A DNA stretch of 64,000 bases from Pseudoalteromonas rubra (GTDB taxonomy: Bacteria > Pseudomonadota > Gammaproteobacteria > Enterobacterales > Alteromonadaceae). A program made the position numbers and the translations under genes. Position 1 is the first letter of the stretch. Every line of letters starts with the position of its first letter. Location: NCBI RefSeq assembly GCF_005887115.1, contig NZ_PNCJ01000005.1, forward strand, positions 248,001 to 312,000, read 5' to 3'. Below the pieces are notes generated by a model. That model was not told the origin of the DNA. It made no database searches and saw nothing but the letters and a program-made list of their open reading frames with translations. Shown in pieces: positions 54,874 through 63,878 of the stretch.

Positions 54874-56965
54874 TCTTGAGATCCTCGTTAAGAGATTGGT
54901 ATACCCAGGCACTGTGCGCGCTCAGGGTTTGGGTCTGATGGCCAGTATCACTGGTTTCAGTAGGATGTACTGAGCTCAGTAGCAGCTTCCAGATTGTTCC
55001 TGGAACCACGGGTAGCTTGACCTGCTGATCGTCGTTTCCGGCGTGCAATATCACTAACAAATTTTGCTTTCTAAGCGTATCTGTCAGCATATAGATAAGC
55101 GTTTTGTTATGGCTGTCATGCCAGTCGCCCTCCGTCATAGGCGCTGCACTTTTACTAAACCAACTAATATTGAATCGCTCTTCTTTGGTATGAATATAAA
55201 ATGGATGATGGAATATGGCGTAATCACATCTTAACTTCTGTAGCCGAGCCATCAACTCGCATAGCGCACTGGCCTCATCCTTAGTGCACCAGTCAGTCGA
55301 CCTTCTATTATGACTCAAGCGTTCGACGATACTCGCAGGCCAATCCAGCCAATTAATTTCATTGTCCTGACAATAGGCGTTGTTATTGCCCTGTTGTGAG
55401 TGAACAATCTCACTGCCTGCTGCCAACATTGGTACGCCTTTGGACATCATCAGCGTTATAAGCGCGCTTTTCTGGATCTGAAGCCTTAAAGAAAGAATGT
55501 GCTCATGTTCTGTTTCACCTTCTACACCACAATTGAATGAGATGTTTTCACTGTGGCCATCACGATTATCTTCTCCATTGGCAAAATTATGTTTTTGCTC
55601 ATAGCTCACCCAGTCCGCCAGCGTAAACCCATCATGGCTGGTAAGGAAATTCACTGAGTTGAGCGGCCCACGCTGGTTGTGTTCAAACAGCTCATGTGAG
55701 CCATGCACCCGCTTAGCCAACTCTGATAAAGTGCCTGCATCGCCACGCCAAAAACGCCTTACCGTATCCCGATATTTGTCATTCCATTCACGCCAGGGCG
55801 ATGGAAAACCTCCAAGCTGGTACCCGCCAGGTCCCACATCCCAGGGTTCAGCAATCAATTTTACTTTGCTAAGCACTGGATCCTGCGCAATGACCTGTAA
55901 AAACGCATGCTTATGAGTAAAGCCATGTTCAGTCCGTGCTAATATTGTTGCTAAGTCAAACCTAAACCCATCCACCCCCATATATTCAACCCAATATCTC
56001 AGGCTATCTACAACCAGTTTTAAGGTAAAAGGGTCATCAATATTAAGCGTGTTGCCACACCCGGTATCGTTAATATAGTTAGCAGGCTCACTCACCATAC
56101 GATAGTAACCCGTGTTATTTAGCCCTTTGAGCGACAACATTGGGCCATCCATTCCCCCCTCCGCTGTATGGTTATAAACCACATCCAGGATCACTTCGAT
56201 CCCTGCAAGATGGAGCTCACGTACCATTTGCTGAAACTCTCTGATCTGTCCTTCAACCAGATAAGCTTTATGAGGCACAAAAAAGCTCAGAGAGTTATAA
56301 CCCCAGTAGTTTTTTAATCCTTTGGCAGTTAAGAACTGCTCAGAAATAAATGCATGACAAGGAAGCAACTCGAGCGTGGTAACACCGAGACTAGCGAGGT
56401 GTGCCACAAAATTGCTATGACTCAGGCCAAGAAATTTCCCGCGCAGATGCTTGGGCACAAACTCACATTGTTGTGTAGCACCACGCACATGGCACTCATA
56501 AATGAGTGTTTTAGACCAGGGAATACAGGGCCTGGCTCCGTCATATTTGGGGATATCTTCAACCCTGGATTTGGGCATGTCTACCGCGTTGTCGCTCGTG
56601 TTGAATGTGCCAACAGGTAAATGACAAAAGTGTCGTTCACTCCAGGTAAACTCGCCCTGAAAGTCCTTACAATAGGGGTCTAACAGCAACTTATGATGGT
56701 TAAACAGGTGTCCTTTATCGGGCTCATATAACCCTTTGACCCTGAAGCCGTATAACGCACCAGCACGCAAGGGAGAAACAAACACAGACCACAAGCCTCC
56801 CTCATGACGATACATAGTTAGCGCGGCGATTTCACTGTGCCCGCTTTGATCAAACAAGCACAGCTGTACCTCAGTCGCATCTGGGGCATATACAGCAAAG
56901 TTCACGCCTTGTTCGTGTAATGAGCTCCCTAATGGGGCAGATTGACCTCGGTGCGACGTTAACAT
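54866..56965 (-). CDS. glgX: Glycogen debranching enzyme
   Basis: GlgX hydrolyses the alpha-1,6 branches of phosphorylase-trimmed glycogen. The 699-residue GH13 protein starts with a CBM48-like domain (VNFAVYAPDATEVQLCLFD). Catalytic motifs are VILDVVYNHTAEGG, VDGFRFDLATIL (nucleophile Asp), KLIAEPWDVGPGGYQLGGFP (acid Glu) and NFLTSHDGFTLADW (third Asp). It overlaps glgB by seven bases (ATGTTAA) and glgP by eight bases. Confidence 0.95.
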   Translation of the reverse strand: MLTSHRGQSAPLGSSLHEQGVNFAVYAPDATEVQLCLFDQSGHSEIAALTMYRHEGGLWSVFVSPLRAGALYGFRVKGLYEPDKGHLFNHHKLLLDPYCKDFQGEFTWSERHFCHLPVGTFNTSDNAVDMPKSRVEDIPKYDGARPCIPWSKTLIYECHVRGATQQCEFVPKHLRGKFLGLSHSNFVAHLASLGVTTLELLPCHAFISEQFLTAKGLKNYWGYNSLSFFVPHKAYLVEGQIREFQQMVRELHLAGIEVILDVVYNHTAEGGMDGPMLSLKGLNNTGYYRMVSEPANYINDTGCGNTLNIDDPFTLKLVVDSLRYWVEYMGVDGFRFDLATILARTEHGFTHKHAFLQVIAQDPVLSKVKLIAEPWDVGPGGYQLGGFPSPWREWNDKYRDTVRRFWRGDAGTLSELAKRVHGSHELFEHNQRGPLNSVNFLTSHDGFTLADWVSYEQKHNFANGEDNRDGHSENISFNCGVEGETEHEHILSLRLQIQKSALITLMMSKGVPMLAAGSEIVHSQQGNNNAYCQDNEINWLDWPASIVERLSHNRRSTDWCTKDEASALCELMARLQKLRCDYAIFHHPFYIHTKEERFNISWFSKSAAPMTEGDWHDSHNKTLIYMLTDTLRKQNLLVILHAGNDDQQVKLPVVPGTIWKLLLSSVHPTETSDTGHQTQTLSAHSAWVYQSLNEDLKND

Positions 56966-59193
56966 GGTTCATCTGTACCCAGGTATTGCAAATACACGGT
57001 GCTTAACGGAGGAATAGTTATTTCTATACTGTGCTCAAAACCGTGGCTACCAATTGCTTTGCTCTGCAGCATTTGCTGTTGATGTGCAACGGGGGTTATG
57101 CCACTGCCATATAAATCAGCATCATCCGAGTTGAACACGACCTGATATATGCCCGCCTGAGGCACACCAATCCGATAGCAGTGCAAAACCTGCGGCGTAA
57201 AATGGCTGACCACTAGCATAAGATCTGCCCGCGACTTACCGAAACGGGCAAAGCTTAAAATCGATTGTTCACCATTGTGACAATCTATCCACTGAAATCC
57301 GCACGGCGAGTTATCAAGCTCAAACAAAGCCGGTGAGTTAGTGTAAAGGTGATTCAAAGACTTGATAGTCTGATATATACCATTGTGCGCTGGTGAATCC
57401 AGTAGCGTCCAGTCCAACCCTGAATTATGATCCCACTCTGTACGCGGAGCAAGTTCACTGCCCATGAACAAAAGCTTCTTACCTGGGTGTGCATACATAA
57501 AACCATAATAGGCACGCAAATTGGCGAATTGTTGCCAGTCATCACCTGGCATTTTACTCAAAAGTGCACCTTTACCATGTACGACTTCATCGTGACTTAG
57601 AGGGAGAATATAATTTTCCGAGTAAGCGTAAGCCATTGAAAACGTCATTTCATGGTGATGATATTTTCTATGAACGGGATCTCGCTGCATGTAACTCAAA
57701 CTGTCATTCATCCAGCCCATGTTCCACTTATAACCAAACCCCAGCCCATTGTGTTCTACCGCCTGAGTGACACCTGGCCATGCCGTTGACTCTTCAGCAA
57801 CCATCATAATATGCGGATGCCGGCCATATCCGCGTGTATTTACCGCTCTTATGCAGTCTATCGCCCCCAGATTTTCTCTGCCACCAAACTGGTTTGGGAC
57901 CCATTCGCCATCTTTACGAGAATAATCAAGGTAGAGCATAGAAGCGACAGCATCCACTCTTAGCCCATCGAGTTTAAATACGTCCAGCCAGTAGTTTGCA
58001 TTGGACAGTAAAAAACTCTTAACTTCCGGCCGTTCGTAGTTGTAGATATAGGTATTCCAGTCAGGATGAAAGCCCTGCCGGCTGTCGGCATGTTCATAAA
58101 GATGTGTACCATCAAAACGATGTAACCCATGTGGATCAGAGGGAAAATGCCCTGGAACCCAATCGATTAATATGCCTAAGTCCAACTCAGCACACAGACC
58201 AATGAAATAATGGAAATCTTCTAGGCTGCCAAACCGGCTGGTTGGTGCAAATAAGCCCACGGGCTGGTATCCCCACGAGCCATCAAAAGGATACTCACTG
58301 ATGGGCATAAGCTGAATATGTGTAAACCCGAGCTCCTTCACATAAGGTAGTAAATCATCGGCCAGTTCTCGATAGGTAAGGTAACGACCATTTTCTTGAG
58401 CTCTGCGTTTCCATGACCCTAAATGTACCTCATAAATTGTTATGGGTGCATCTACAGCGTTGCGCTTACGACGCCGCGCCTGCTCATGCTGGCTGAGAGG
58501 CAGATTTTGCTGCGCAGGTTGAATAACACTTGCGGTACCTGGGGCTTGTTGCATTTTGATAGCGTATGGATCAGCGCGTTCAGTCACAACACCATCTACT
58601 CCAACAATAGAATATTTATATCCCTGCTCTTCTGTAAGATGCGGTATAAACAGATCCCACACGCCACTGGCTGGATGAAAGCGCATAAAATGCTGGGAAG
58701 CCTGCCAATGATTAAACTCGCCTATCACAGATACACTGCGTGCATTCGGCGCCCAAACACAAAATTGTGTACCGTCACATCCCTGATGTGAAATAGCACG
58801 GGCGCCAAAATGCAAATGACCATGCTCTAACGACCCTTCGTTAAACAGGTACATGGCAGCCTCGTCAAGCGCGCTGCTAAAGTCGTAAGCATCCCGGGTT
58901 GTAATCGTCGCTTCCGGGTATTCGATTCTCAGCAGGTAACCAGATGAAACTGTTTGCCCAAACTGCATCACAAACAATGCAGAGTCGTCTATTCTGTGCA
59001 GCTCGGTCACTTGTTTGCCATGTATCACAGAGATCGACAGTGCACCTGGCACATATACTCGAATAATGGAACCCTGCCCAACATTGTGTAAACCGAGGAA
59101 AGAGAAGGCATCACGAAAACATCCGGCTTTCAGTGCCGAGATCTGTGCTGCATAGTCATAGGTAATAATGGACGCTTTGCTCGCTGAATTCAT
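56959..59193 (-). CDS. glgB: 1,4-alpha-glucan branching enzyme
   Basis: GlgB introduces alpha-1,6 branches into glycogen. The 744-residue GH13 enzyme has the N1 and N2 sandwich domains (N2 motif FCVWAPNARSVSVIGEFNHW) and the barrel: FTHIQLMPISEYPFDGSWGY, LRVDAVASMLYLDYSR (nucleophile Asp), MMVAEESTAWPGVT (acid Glu) and LPLSHDEVVHGKGALL (third Asp). Length matches E. coli GlgB (728). It overlaps malQ by four bases and glgX by seven. Confidence 0.97.
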   Translation of the reverse strand: MNSASKASIITYDYAAQISALKAGCFRDAFSFLGLHNVGQGSIIRVYVPGALSISVIHGKQVTELHRIDDSALFVMQFGQTVSSGYLLRIEYPEATITTRDAYDFSSALDEAAMYLFNEGSLEHGHLHFGARAISHQGCDGTQFCVWAPNARSVSVIGEFNHWQASQHFMRFHPASGVWDLFIPHLTEEQGYKYSIVGVDGVVTERADPYAIKMQQAPGTASVIQPAQQNLPLSQHEQARRRKRNAVDAPITIYEVHLGSWKRRAQENGRYLTYRELADDLLPYVKELGFTHIQLMPISEYPFDGSWGYQPVGLFAPTSRFGSLEDFHYFIGLCAELDLGILIDWVPGHFPSDPHGLHRFDGTHLYEHADSRQGFHPDWNTYIYNYERPEVKSFLLSNANYWLDVFKLDGLRVDAVASMLYLDYSRKDGEWVPNQFGGRENLGAIDCIRAVNTRGYGRHPHIMMVAEESTAWPGVTQAVEHNGLGFGYKWNMGWMNDSLSYMQRDPVHRKYHHHEMTFSMAYAYSENYILPLSHDEVVHGKGALLSKMPGDDWQQFANLRAYYGFMYAHPGKKLLFMGSELAPRTEWDHNSGLDWTLLDSPAHNGIYQTIKSLNHLYTNSPALFELDNSPCGFQWIDCHNGEQSILSFARFGKSRADLMLVVSHFTPQVLHCYRIGVPQAGIYQVVFNSDDADLYGSGITPVAHQQQMLQSKAIGSHGFEHSIEITIPPLSTVYLQYLGTDEPC

Positions 59194-61172
59194 GCCTGCT
59201 CTCTGATCCTTTTAATTTCTGTTATTAAATTAGTGTTTTGCTCAATCGTTTGCTCTGCTTGCACTGACAAGCGACGGCGCCAGTTGGGGTACTCCCTATC
59301 TGTGCCTGGGATGTTAACTGGTAACTGCTGCTGTTCCAGGTCGTCTAGCTGGATAGCCAGCAACTTACTCGGACTCGCTGCGAGCTTTTTAAGTACCGCA
59401 CAGTACACACTCATTGCATCGCTTTTAACCTGCTCAACTCGCTCTGCGCTGAGTTCAAGCCAGGACAACAGGCGCTCTTTATCTCCATTTCTTGCCAATG
59501 CCATCTGCGCAGCATCTTGTTCATTACATAATTGATACTCTTTTCTAAGACCAACATCCAAACAATTCCACCACGCAAAAAACGGCGCAACATCATGATT
59601 GGCTACCATCAGTAACGTATCTGGGCGATAACGGTGAGTCGGTTTAAAATGACCACGCTGATCTTTGGCAAAATACATTAAAATATTGCCGTATAAGTTC
59701 GACTCTTCCATGGCGTTGGATATCTCAGGCGGTACTATGCCCAGGTCTTCTCCTATCACCATGGTTTGATTGAGATGAGATTCAATTTTCAATATGGCCA
59801 GTAAATGTTCAAACGGATAGTAAACATAGCACCCACTTTGGTGACCGCCGGATTCAAAACACCACCACAAACGCCGAATAGCCATAACGTGGTCAATGCG
59901 TAGTGCACCAACGGACATCATGTTGCTCCGCACCAGTGAACGAAAATAGGCATACCTATTTTGTTGCAAGGTGACTGGATTCAGTGCAGGAAGTCCCCAG
60001 TTTTGACCTGATTCCGCCCACGGGTCCGGTGGCGCGCCAACGTTAGCCCCCTGTGCAAATAGTGCTTCATTTTGAGCAAACTCATGCCCTTCTTTTGCGC
60101 ACCCAACCGCGAGGTCATTAATCAACCCGATAGCCATTCCAGAAGCCTTAGCATGCAGCTGACATGCACTCAGTTGCTCATAGGCGAGCCATTGAAAAAA
60201 CCATTCTCGCTCGCTGAGAAAACCCAAACTTAATGTCTTCATTCTGGTTACTTTAAACGCTTCTACCGCTGAGCTAACTGCAGACACATCACTACATTGC
60301 TCAAACAAATGCGTCAACTGCCGATACTTCGTCTCAGCTACAGCGCAATAGTCAATGTAGTCTTCTTGGTGAGTGTTCTGGACAGAATCGCAAGTGACAT
60401 CAATAGTCTGGTGGTAGCCCGCACTGAGTAATTCAACTGCCCAATCCAATGCAATATATAAAGGATTGATGAGACAACGGTGTGAAGGGCTATATGGGCT
60501 AGCCCGCTCCGGTTGCGCTTCAAACAATAAATGTAGCGGATTTAGCAGGATGAAGTCACAGTGAGTGTCAGCTGCACTGGTTACCAGTTTGTATAGATCC
60601 CTAAAGTCACCTACCCCGGAATTACGTGTACTTCGCAAAGTATAAAGTTGAACCGACAGGCCAAGGCGTTTCTTATGATCATTTTCTATTGCATAGCAGC
60701 GCTTCGGCACTGACCAAAGTTGCGTAACCTTAGTCCCGAAGGGACCTTCAATTTCCATTTCAAAATAGCCAACAGGCAACTGGCCTAACTCAACTTTTAT
60801 CTCAAGGTAAGTTTGACCTTCATAGCGATAGTCACCGCACACTGGTGCTTGTGACAATACAGCAGTGATACATACAGACAATTCTGGAATGCGAATAAGT
60901 ACCGAGCTACTATGGTAAGACTCAGGTATCTTAAGTGTAAATGCTCCACTGCCAGCATCGGCCAGAGTCACCTCTTCGACCACATTGAGCCACGGCTTGA
61001 TATCGAGTTCAAAGTTCAACCCATCAATGCGAGAGCCATCATCAGTGTTTATACCACAGCAGCGTAGCGCGCTGAGCCTTGTTTGATAGTCGAAATAGAC
61101 ATGTTCACCATTGTATTTAGTGTAGTCATAGCCTATTCCATGCAGGTAAAACAGCTGCTCCAGCCCTTGCAT
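59190..61172 (-). CDS. malQ: 4-alpha-glucanotransferase
   Basis: MalQ (amylomaltase) transfers maltodextrin chains, releasing glucose and longer glucans for phosphorylase. The 660-residue GH77 enzyme has GVGDFRDLYKLV, GLINDLAVGCAKEGHEF, GAPPDPWAESGQNWGLPALN, VGALRIDHVMAIRRLWW (nucleophile Asp), VIGEDLGIVPPEI (acid Glu) and MVANHDVAPF (third Asp). An N-terminal region of about 170 residues is typical of the long proteobacterial form. It follows the CBM48 protein by five bases and overlaps glgB by four. Confidence 0.95.
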   Translation of the reverse strand: MQGLEQLFYLHGIGYDYTKYNGEHVYFDYQTRLSALRCCGINTDDGSRIDGLNFELDIKPWLNVVEEVTLADAGSGAFTLKIPESYHSSSVLIRIPELSVCITAVLSQAPVCGDYRYEGQTYLEIKVELGQLPVGYFEMEIEGPFGTKVTQLWSVPKRCYAIENDHKKRLGLSVQLYTLRSTRNSGVGDFRDLYKLVTSAADTHCDFILLNPLHLLFEAQPERASPYSPSHRCLINPLYIALDWAVELLSAGYHQTIDVTCDSVQNTHQEDYIDYCAVAETKYRQLTHLFEQCSDVSAVSSAVEAFKVTRMKTLSLGFLSEREWFFQWLAYEQLSACQLHAKASGMAIGLINDLAVGCAKEGHEFAQNEALFAQGANVGAPPDPWAESGQNWGLPALNPVTLQQNRYAYFRSLVRSNMMSVGALRIDHVMAIRRLWWCFESGGHQSGCYVYYPFEHLLAILKIESHLNQTMVIGEDLGIVPPEISNAMEESNLYGNILMYFAKDQRGHFKPTHRYRPDTLLMVANHDVAPFFAWWNCLDVGLRKEYQLCNEQDAAQMALARNGDKERLLSWLELSAERVEQVKSDAMSVYCAVLKKLAASPSKLLAIQLDDLEQQQLPVNIPGTDREYPNWRRRLSVQAEQTIEQNTNLITEIKRIREQA

Positions 61173-61177
61173 CGTAA

Positions 61178-61480
61178 TTAGGCCTGTTTATGTGTATCGA
61201 CAACGCTGTTTTGCGTTCCAAAGCCATTAGGCACGTAACCATCGGCCTGCTCGTCGTTATCCCAATATTCACCATCAATTAGATATCTAAAGTGATACTC
61301 ATGCCCGGTTGGTAGGCGATACTTAAGCTTGAATCGTTTGTCTTTCTTGTGGAATTTCATCGTTAAAGGCCGCCAGTCGTTGAATTCAGCGACCAACTCT
61401 ACTTTAAGAGCCTCAGGGTGAGTGATTTCAAACGTGACTTCCGCTTCGCTTTTTGTTTTGAAAAAACGCTTAGTTAACAT
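61178..61480 (-). CDS. Small CBM48 (isoamylase early-set) glycogen-binding-like protein
   Basis: A 100-residue protein that is almost entirely one CBM48 domain: VTFEITHPEALKVELVAEFN then DWRPLTMKFHKKDKRFKLKY, and HEYHFRYLIDGEYWDNDEQA. The AEFNDW motif and aromatic residues Trp, Tyr and Phe match the glycogen-binding surface of branching enzymes and AMPK beta subunits. I choose ATG 61480, with GGAG six bases upstream; a longer frame to 61492 includes that site. It is the first gene of the glycogen operon, five bases before malQ. A scaffold or targeting role is inference. Confidence 0.85.
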   Translation of the reverse strand: MLTKRFFKTKSEAEVTFEITHPEALKVELVAEFNDWRPLTMKFHKKDKRFKLKYRLPTGHEYHFRYLIDGEYWDNDEQADGYVPNGFGTQNSVVDTHKQA

Positions 61481-61492
61481 TGTGGGCTCCAA

Positions 61493-61945
61493 AAAACCGC
61501 TAGGTTGTTTATCCTTGCCACAGTGCCGTGCCCGTTACAGCTAGACGAACGGTTGCTGTGAAACTACAAAGCATAATTGCTCATTGTCTACATACAGTGT
61601 GTACGCTTCATTACAGTGCAATGACAGTCCAGTCTTGCACAAATATGGTGATTTTCACTTAGAAAGCTGGCACAACTGCCTGTATATTAGTATACGGGCA
61701 ATAAACGCGCCAAAACTTGTTAAAAAGTTAGGTGAGAACTATTCTCGTGTAAAGTGAATTTAATTGATACTTGATCTCAAACACATCACCGCAGTATTAA
61801 TAAATTAGAATACACTGAGGCACTGAGCTGCGATTAAGGTCACCCTGAATTAGGTGTAAAACATGTCATACTTAGGGCTTATTTATAGTATACTTACTGC
61901 TCCTGGCAGGGACGAATTTCATTAGGTAGGTGGATACGCTCAATC
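61493..61945. other. 453-base divergent control region of the glg operon and GGDEF-EAL gene
   Basis: No gene is visible. An imperfect palindrome TACATACAGTGTGTA (61589-61603) lies about 110 bases upstream of the CBM48 ATG. GTATA-TTAG-TATAC at about 61682-61695 is a second small inverted repeat. A TATACT at 61889-61894 is a plausible -10 box for the GGDEF-EAL gene, with no strong -35. Promoters of both operons must lie here. Confidence 0.5.
61589..61603. promoter_or_regulatory. Imperfect palindrome upstream of the glycogen operon
   Basis: TACATACAGTGTGTA matches its reverse complement at 12 of 15 positions, with TACA/TGTA outer arms. It sits where an operator for the glycogen operon might be. 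The cognate protein is unknown, and a chance palindrome is possible. Confidence 0.3.
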
Positions 61946-63859
61946 ATGCAAAGTGTTTTTAAAAATATAGCAACCTGTATTGTCTGTTTTGTTGTGATTG
62001 GCATCGTTATTAGCCTACTGTTTACAAAGCATGTAGTCGACGTTCAAACGGGTCGTACCACTGTAGTATTACATACACAGCCGCTAAACGTACAAACCCA
62101 GTATGCGCCTTGGTTCAGGTTCCTGTTCCCTGATCAACGGTTTTTAGATGTAAACGACCAAGCGCATGTTTTGATAAAACAAGATCAAACGGGTACGACT
62201 TCAGTAACTGTAAAGCACGTCTTAACGCGTGTGCTTTCTTCACCCGTTTTGCTGTTGCTGATTATGGTTATGTTGTTACTCACTCTGACCAGACTGCGTG
62301 AATTAAGACAACAGCATACACGCTCTAAGGCGTTATCAGATATTGACCGAGACCTGCAGGACATCATTGGCAACCTTGAAATAGACTACAAAGCACTCCC
62401 AATAGGTGGCTCAGTCGCCCAGATAAGCCACGCCGTTCACACAATAGCAAGCAATATCCAGCGTATAAAAATAAAGACCGACAGTCATGTCTTCCAGGAT
62501 AAACTGACCAAACTGATAGACCGCCATGCTTATATTGAGCACATCAGCAACGAATTAGCGATGGCTGAGCAACAACAAAGTAAGTGCGGGTTGCTGTTTA
62601 TCGACCTGGACGGATTTAAACAAGTGAACGATTCGTTCGGGCACAGTTTTGGTGATGAAATCTTAATTCAGGTTGCCGAGCGTTTGTGTCAGGTAGTACG
62701 CCAATATCAGTTGCAAGCACTGCATGCTGTGCATGGACTTGACCAAAACCTGTCGCGACTTGGCGGCGATGAGTTTTCTATCTTTATACCAGACTTAAAA
62801 GATACAGGGTTTTGCACTGAAGTAGCACAAACTATTCTGGGCGAGATTGAGCGCGATTTTGTACTGGGCAATAAGCTGGTAAAAATCAGCGCAAGTATCG
62901 GCATTGCGGTTTACCCAGACAGCGCAGCGACCCCAAATGCCTTGCTGCAGATGTCTGATGTTGCCATGTATCGCGCGAAAACAGATGGCCGAGGTATATT
63001 CCGCGTCTACTCCCCCGAAATGGGCAACAAAATCAGGCGCTATCATTACTTACTGGAAGAGTTGCGACTGGCTATTGCATCACAAAATTTCCATCTGTCA
63101 TTTCAACCTATAGTACATGTCGAAGACTGCTCAATCGATTACTTTGAAGCCTTGGCTCGCTGGCACCACCCGATTGAAGGGCTGATTCCCCCTTCTGAAT
63201 TTATTCCGATTGCAGAAGAGTCGAACCTTATCTTGGACCTTGGGGACTGGATTTTACTTGAATCTTGCCGCCAGATGTCTGCCTGGCACAATGCCGGGAT
63301 GAAACGCGTGCGCATCTCGGTTAATGTCTCTGGAATACAGCTCAAACACCGCGCTATTTTCGACTGGGTCATGGCAGCATTAGAAAAGACAGGTCTGCCA
63401 CCCACCTCTTTAATGCTGGAAATTACAGAGTCAACGCTTATCACCGCAAGTAATGAAATCATCGCTCAGTTGGAACGCTGTCGTGCAGCGGGCGTTACCA
63501 TTGCTATCGATGACTTCGGTACTGGGTTTAGCTCACTGAGTACTTTGGCAGACTTGCCAATTGATGTGATTAAAATTGACAAGCTATTTATTTCACAAGC
63601 CAAAGATAACCCTAAGTACTACAAGATACTCAATTCAATCAGCGAACTGGGTACACAGCTGGATCTTAAGATTGTTGCAGAAGGGGTCGAGCAGGTGGAT
63701 CAGTTTGAGCTGGTCAAACAAATGGGCATACGCTGTGTCCAGGGTTACCTGGTCTCGCGCCCCGAAACCTCAAGCCGAGTTGGTAATAAAGTACTTAAAA
63801 GCAATATGAACCACATCGCATCCACGGGAACCAGTGTATGGCTGCCGGAATCTAGTTAG
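61946..63859 (+). CDS. Membrane GGDEF-EAL c-di-GMP protein
   Basis: A 637-residue protein with two membrane helices (about 7-26 and 97-115) flanking a 70-residue periplasmic sensor. A GGDEF domain follows with LTKLIDRHAYIEH and an intact site RLGGDEFSIF (GGDEF at 273-277) but no I-site at the usual place. The EAL domain (about 375-620) has FEALARWHHP, ISVNVSGIQLK, LMLEITEST, AIDDFGTGFSSLS, VIKIDKLFI, IVAEGVEQ and VQGYLVSRP, all apparently intact. Both synthesis and breakdown activity are therefore possible. It is divergent from the glycogen operon. No ribosome-binding site is strong. Confidence 0.92.
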   Translation: MQSVFKNIATCIVCFVVIGIVISLLFTKHVVDVQTGRTTVVLHTQPLNVQTQYAPWFRFLFPDQRFLDVNDQAHVLIKQDQTGTTSVTVKHVLTRVLSSPVLLLLIMVMLLLTLTRLRELRQQHTRSKALSDIDRDLQDIIGNLEIDYKALPIGGSVAQISHAVHTIASNIQRIKIKTDSHVFQDKLTKLIDRHAYIEHISNELAMAEQQQSKCGLLFIDLDGFKQVNDSFGHSFGDEILIQVAERLCQVVRQYQLQALHAVHGLDQNLSRLGGDEFSIFIPDLKDTGFCTEVAQTILGEIERDFVLGNKLVKISASIGIAVYPDSAATPNALLQMSDVAMYRAKTDGRGIFRVYSPEMGNKIRRYHYLLEELRLAIASQNFHLSFQPIVHVEDCSIDYFEALARWHHPIEGLIPPSEFIPIAEESNLILDLGDWILLESCRQMSAWHNAGMKRVRISVNVSGIQLKHRAIFDWVMAALEKTGLPPTSLMLEITESTLITASNEIIAQLERCRAAGVTIAIDDFGTGFSSLSTLADLPIDVIKIDKLFISQAKDNPKYYKILNSISELGTQLDLKIVAEGVEQVDQFELVKQMGIRCVQGYLVSRPETSSRVGNKVLKSNMNHIASTGTSVWLPESS

Positions 63860-63878
63860 GTCTATCGCAGCCGGCTTT

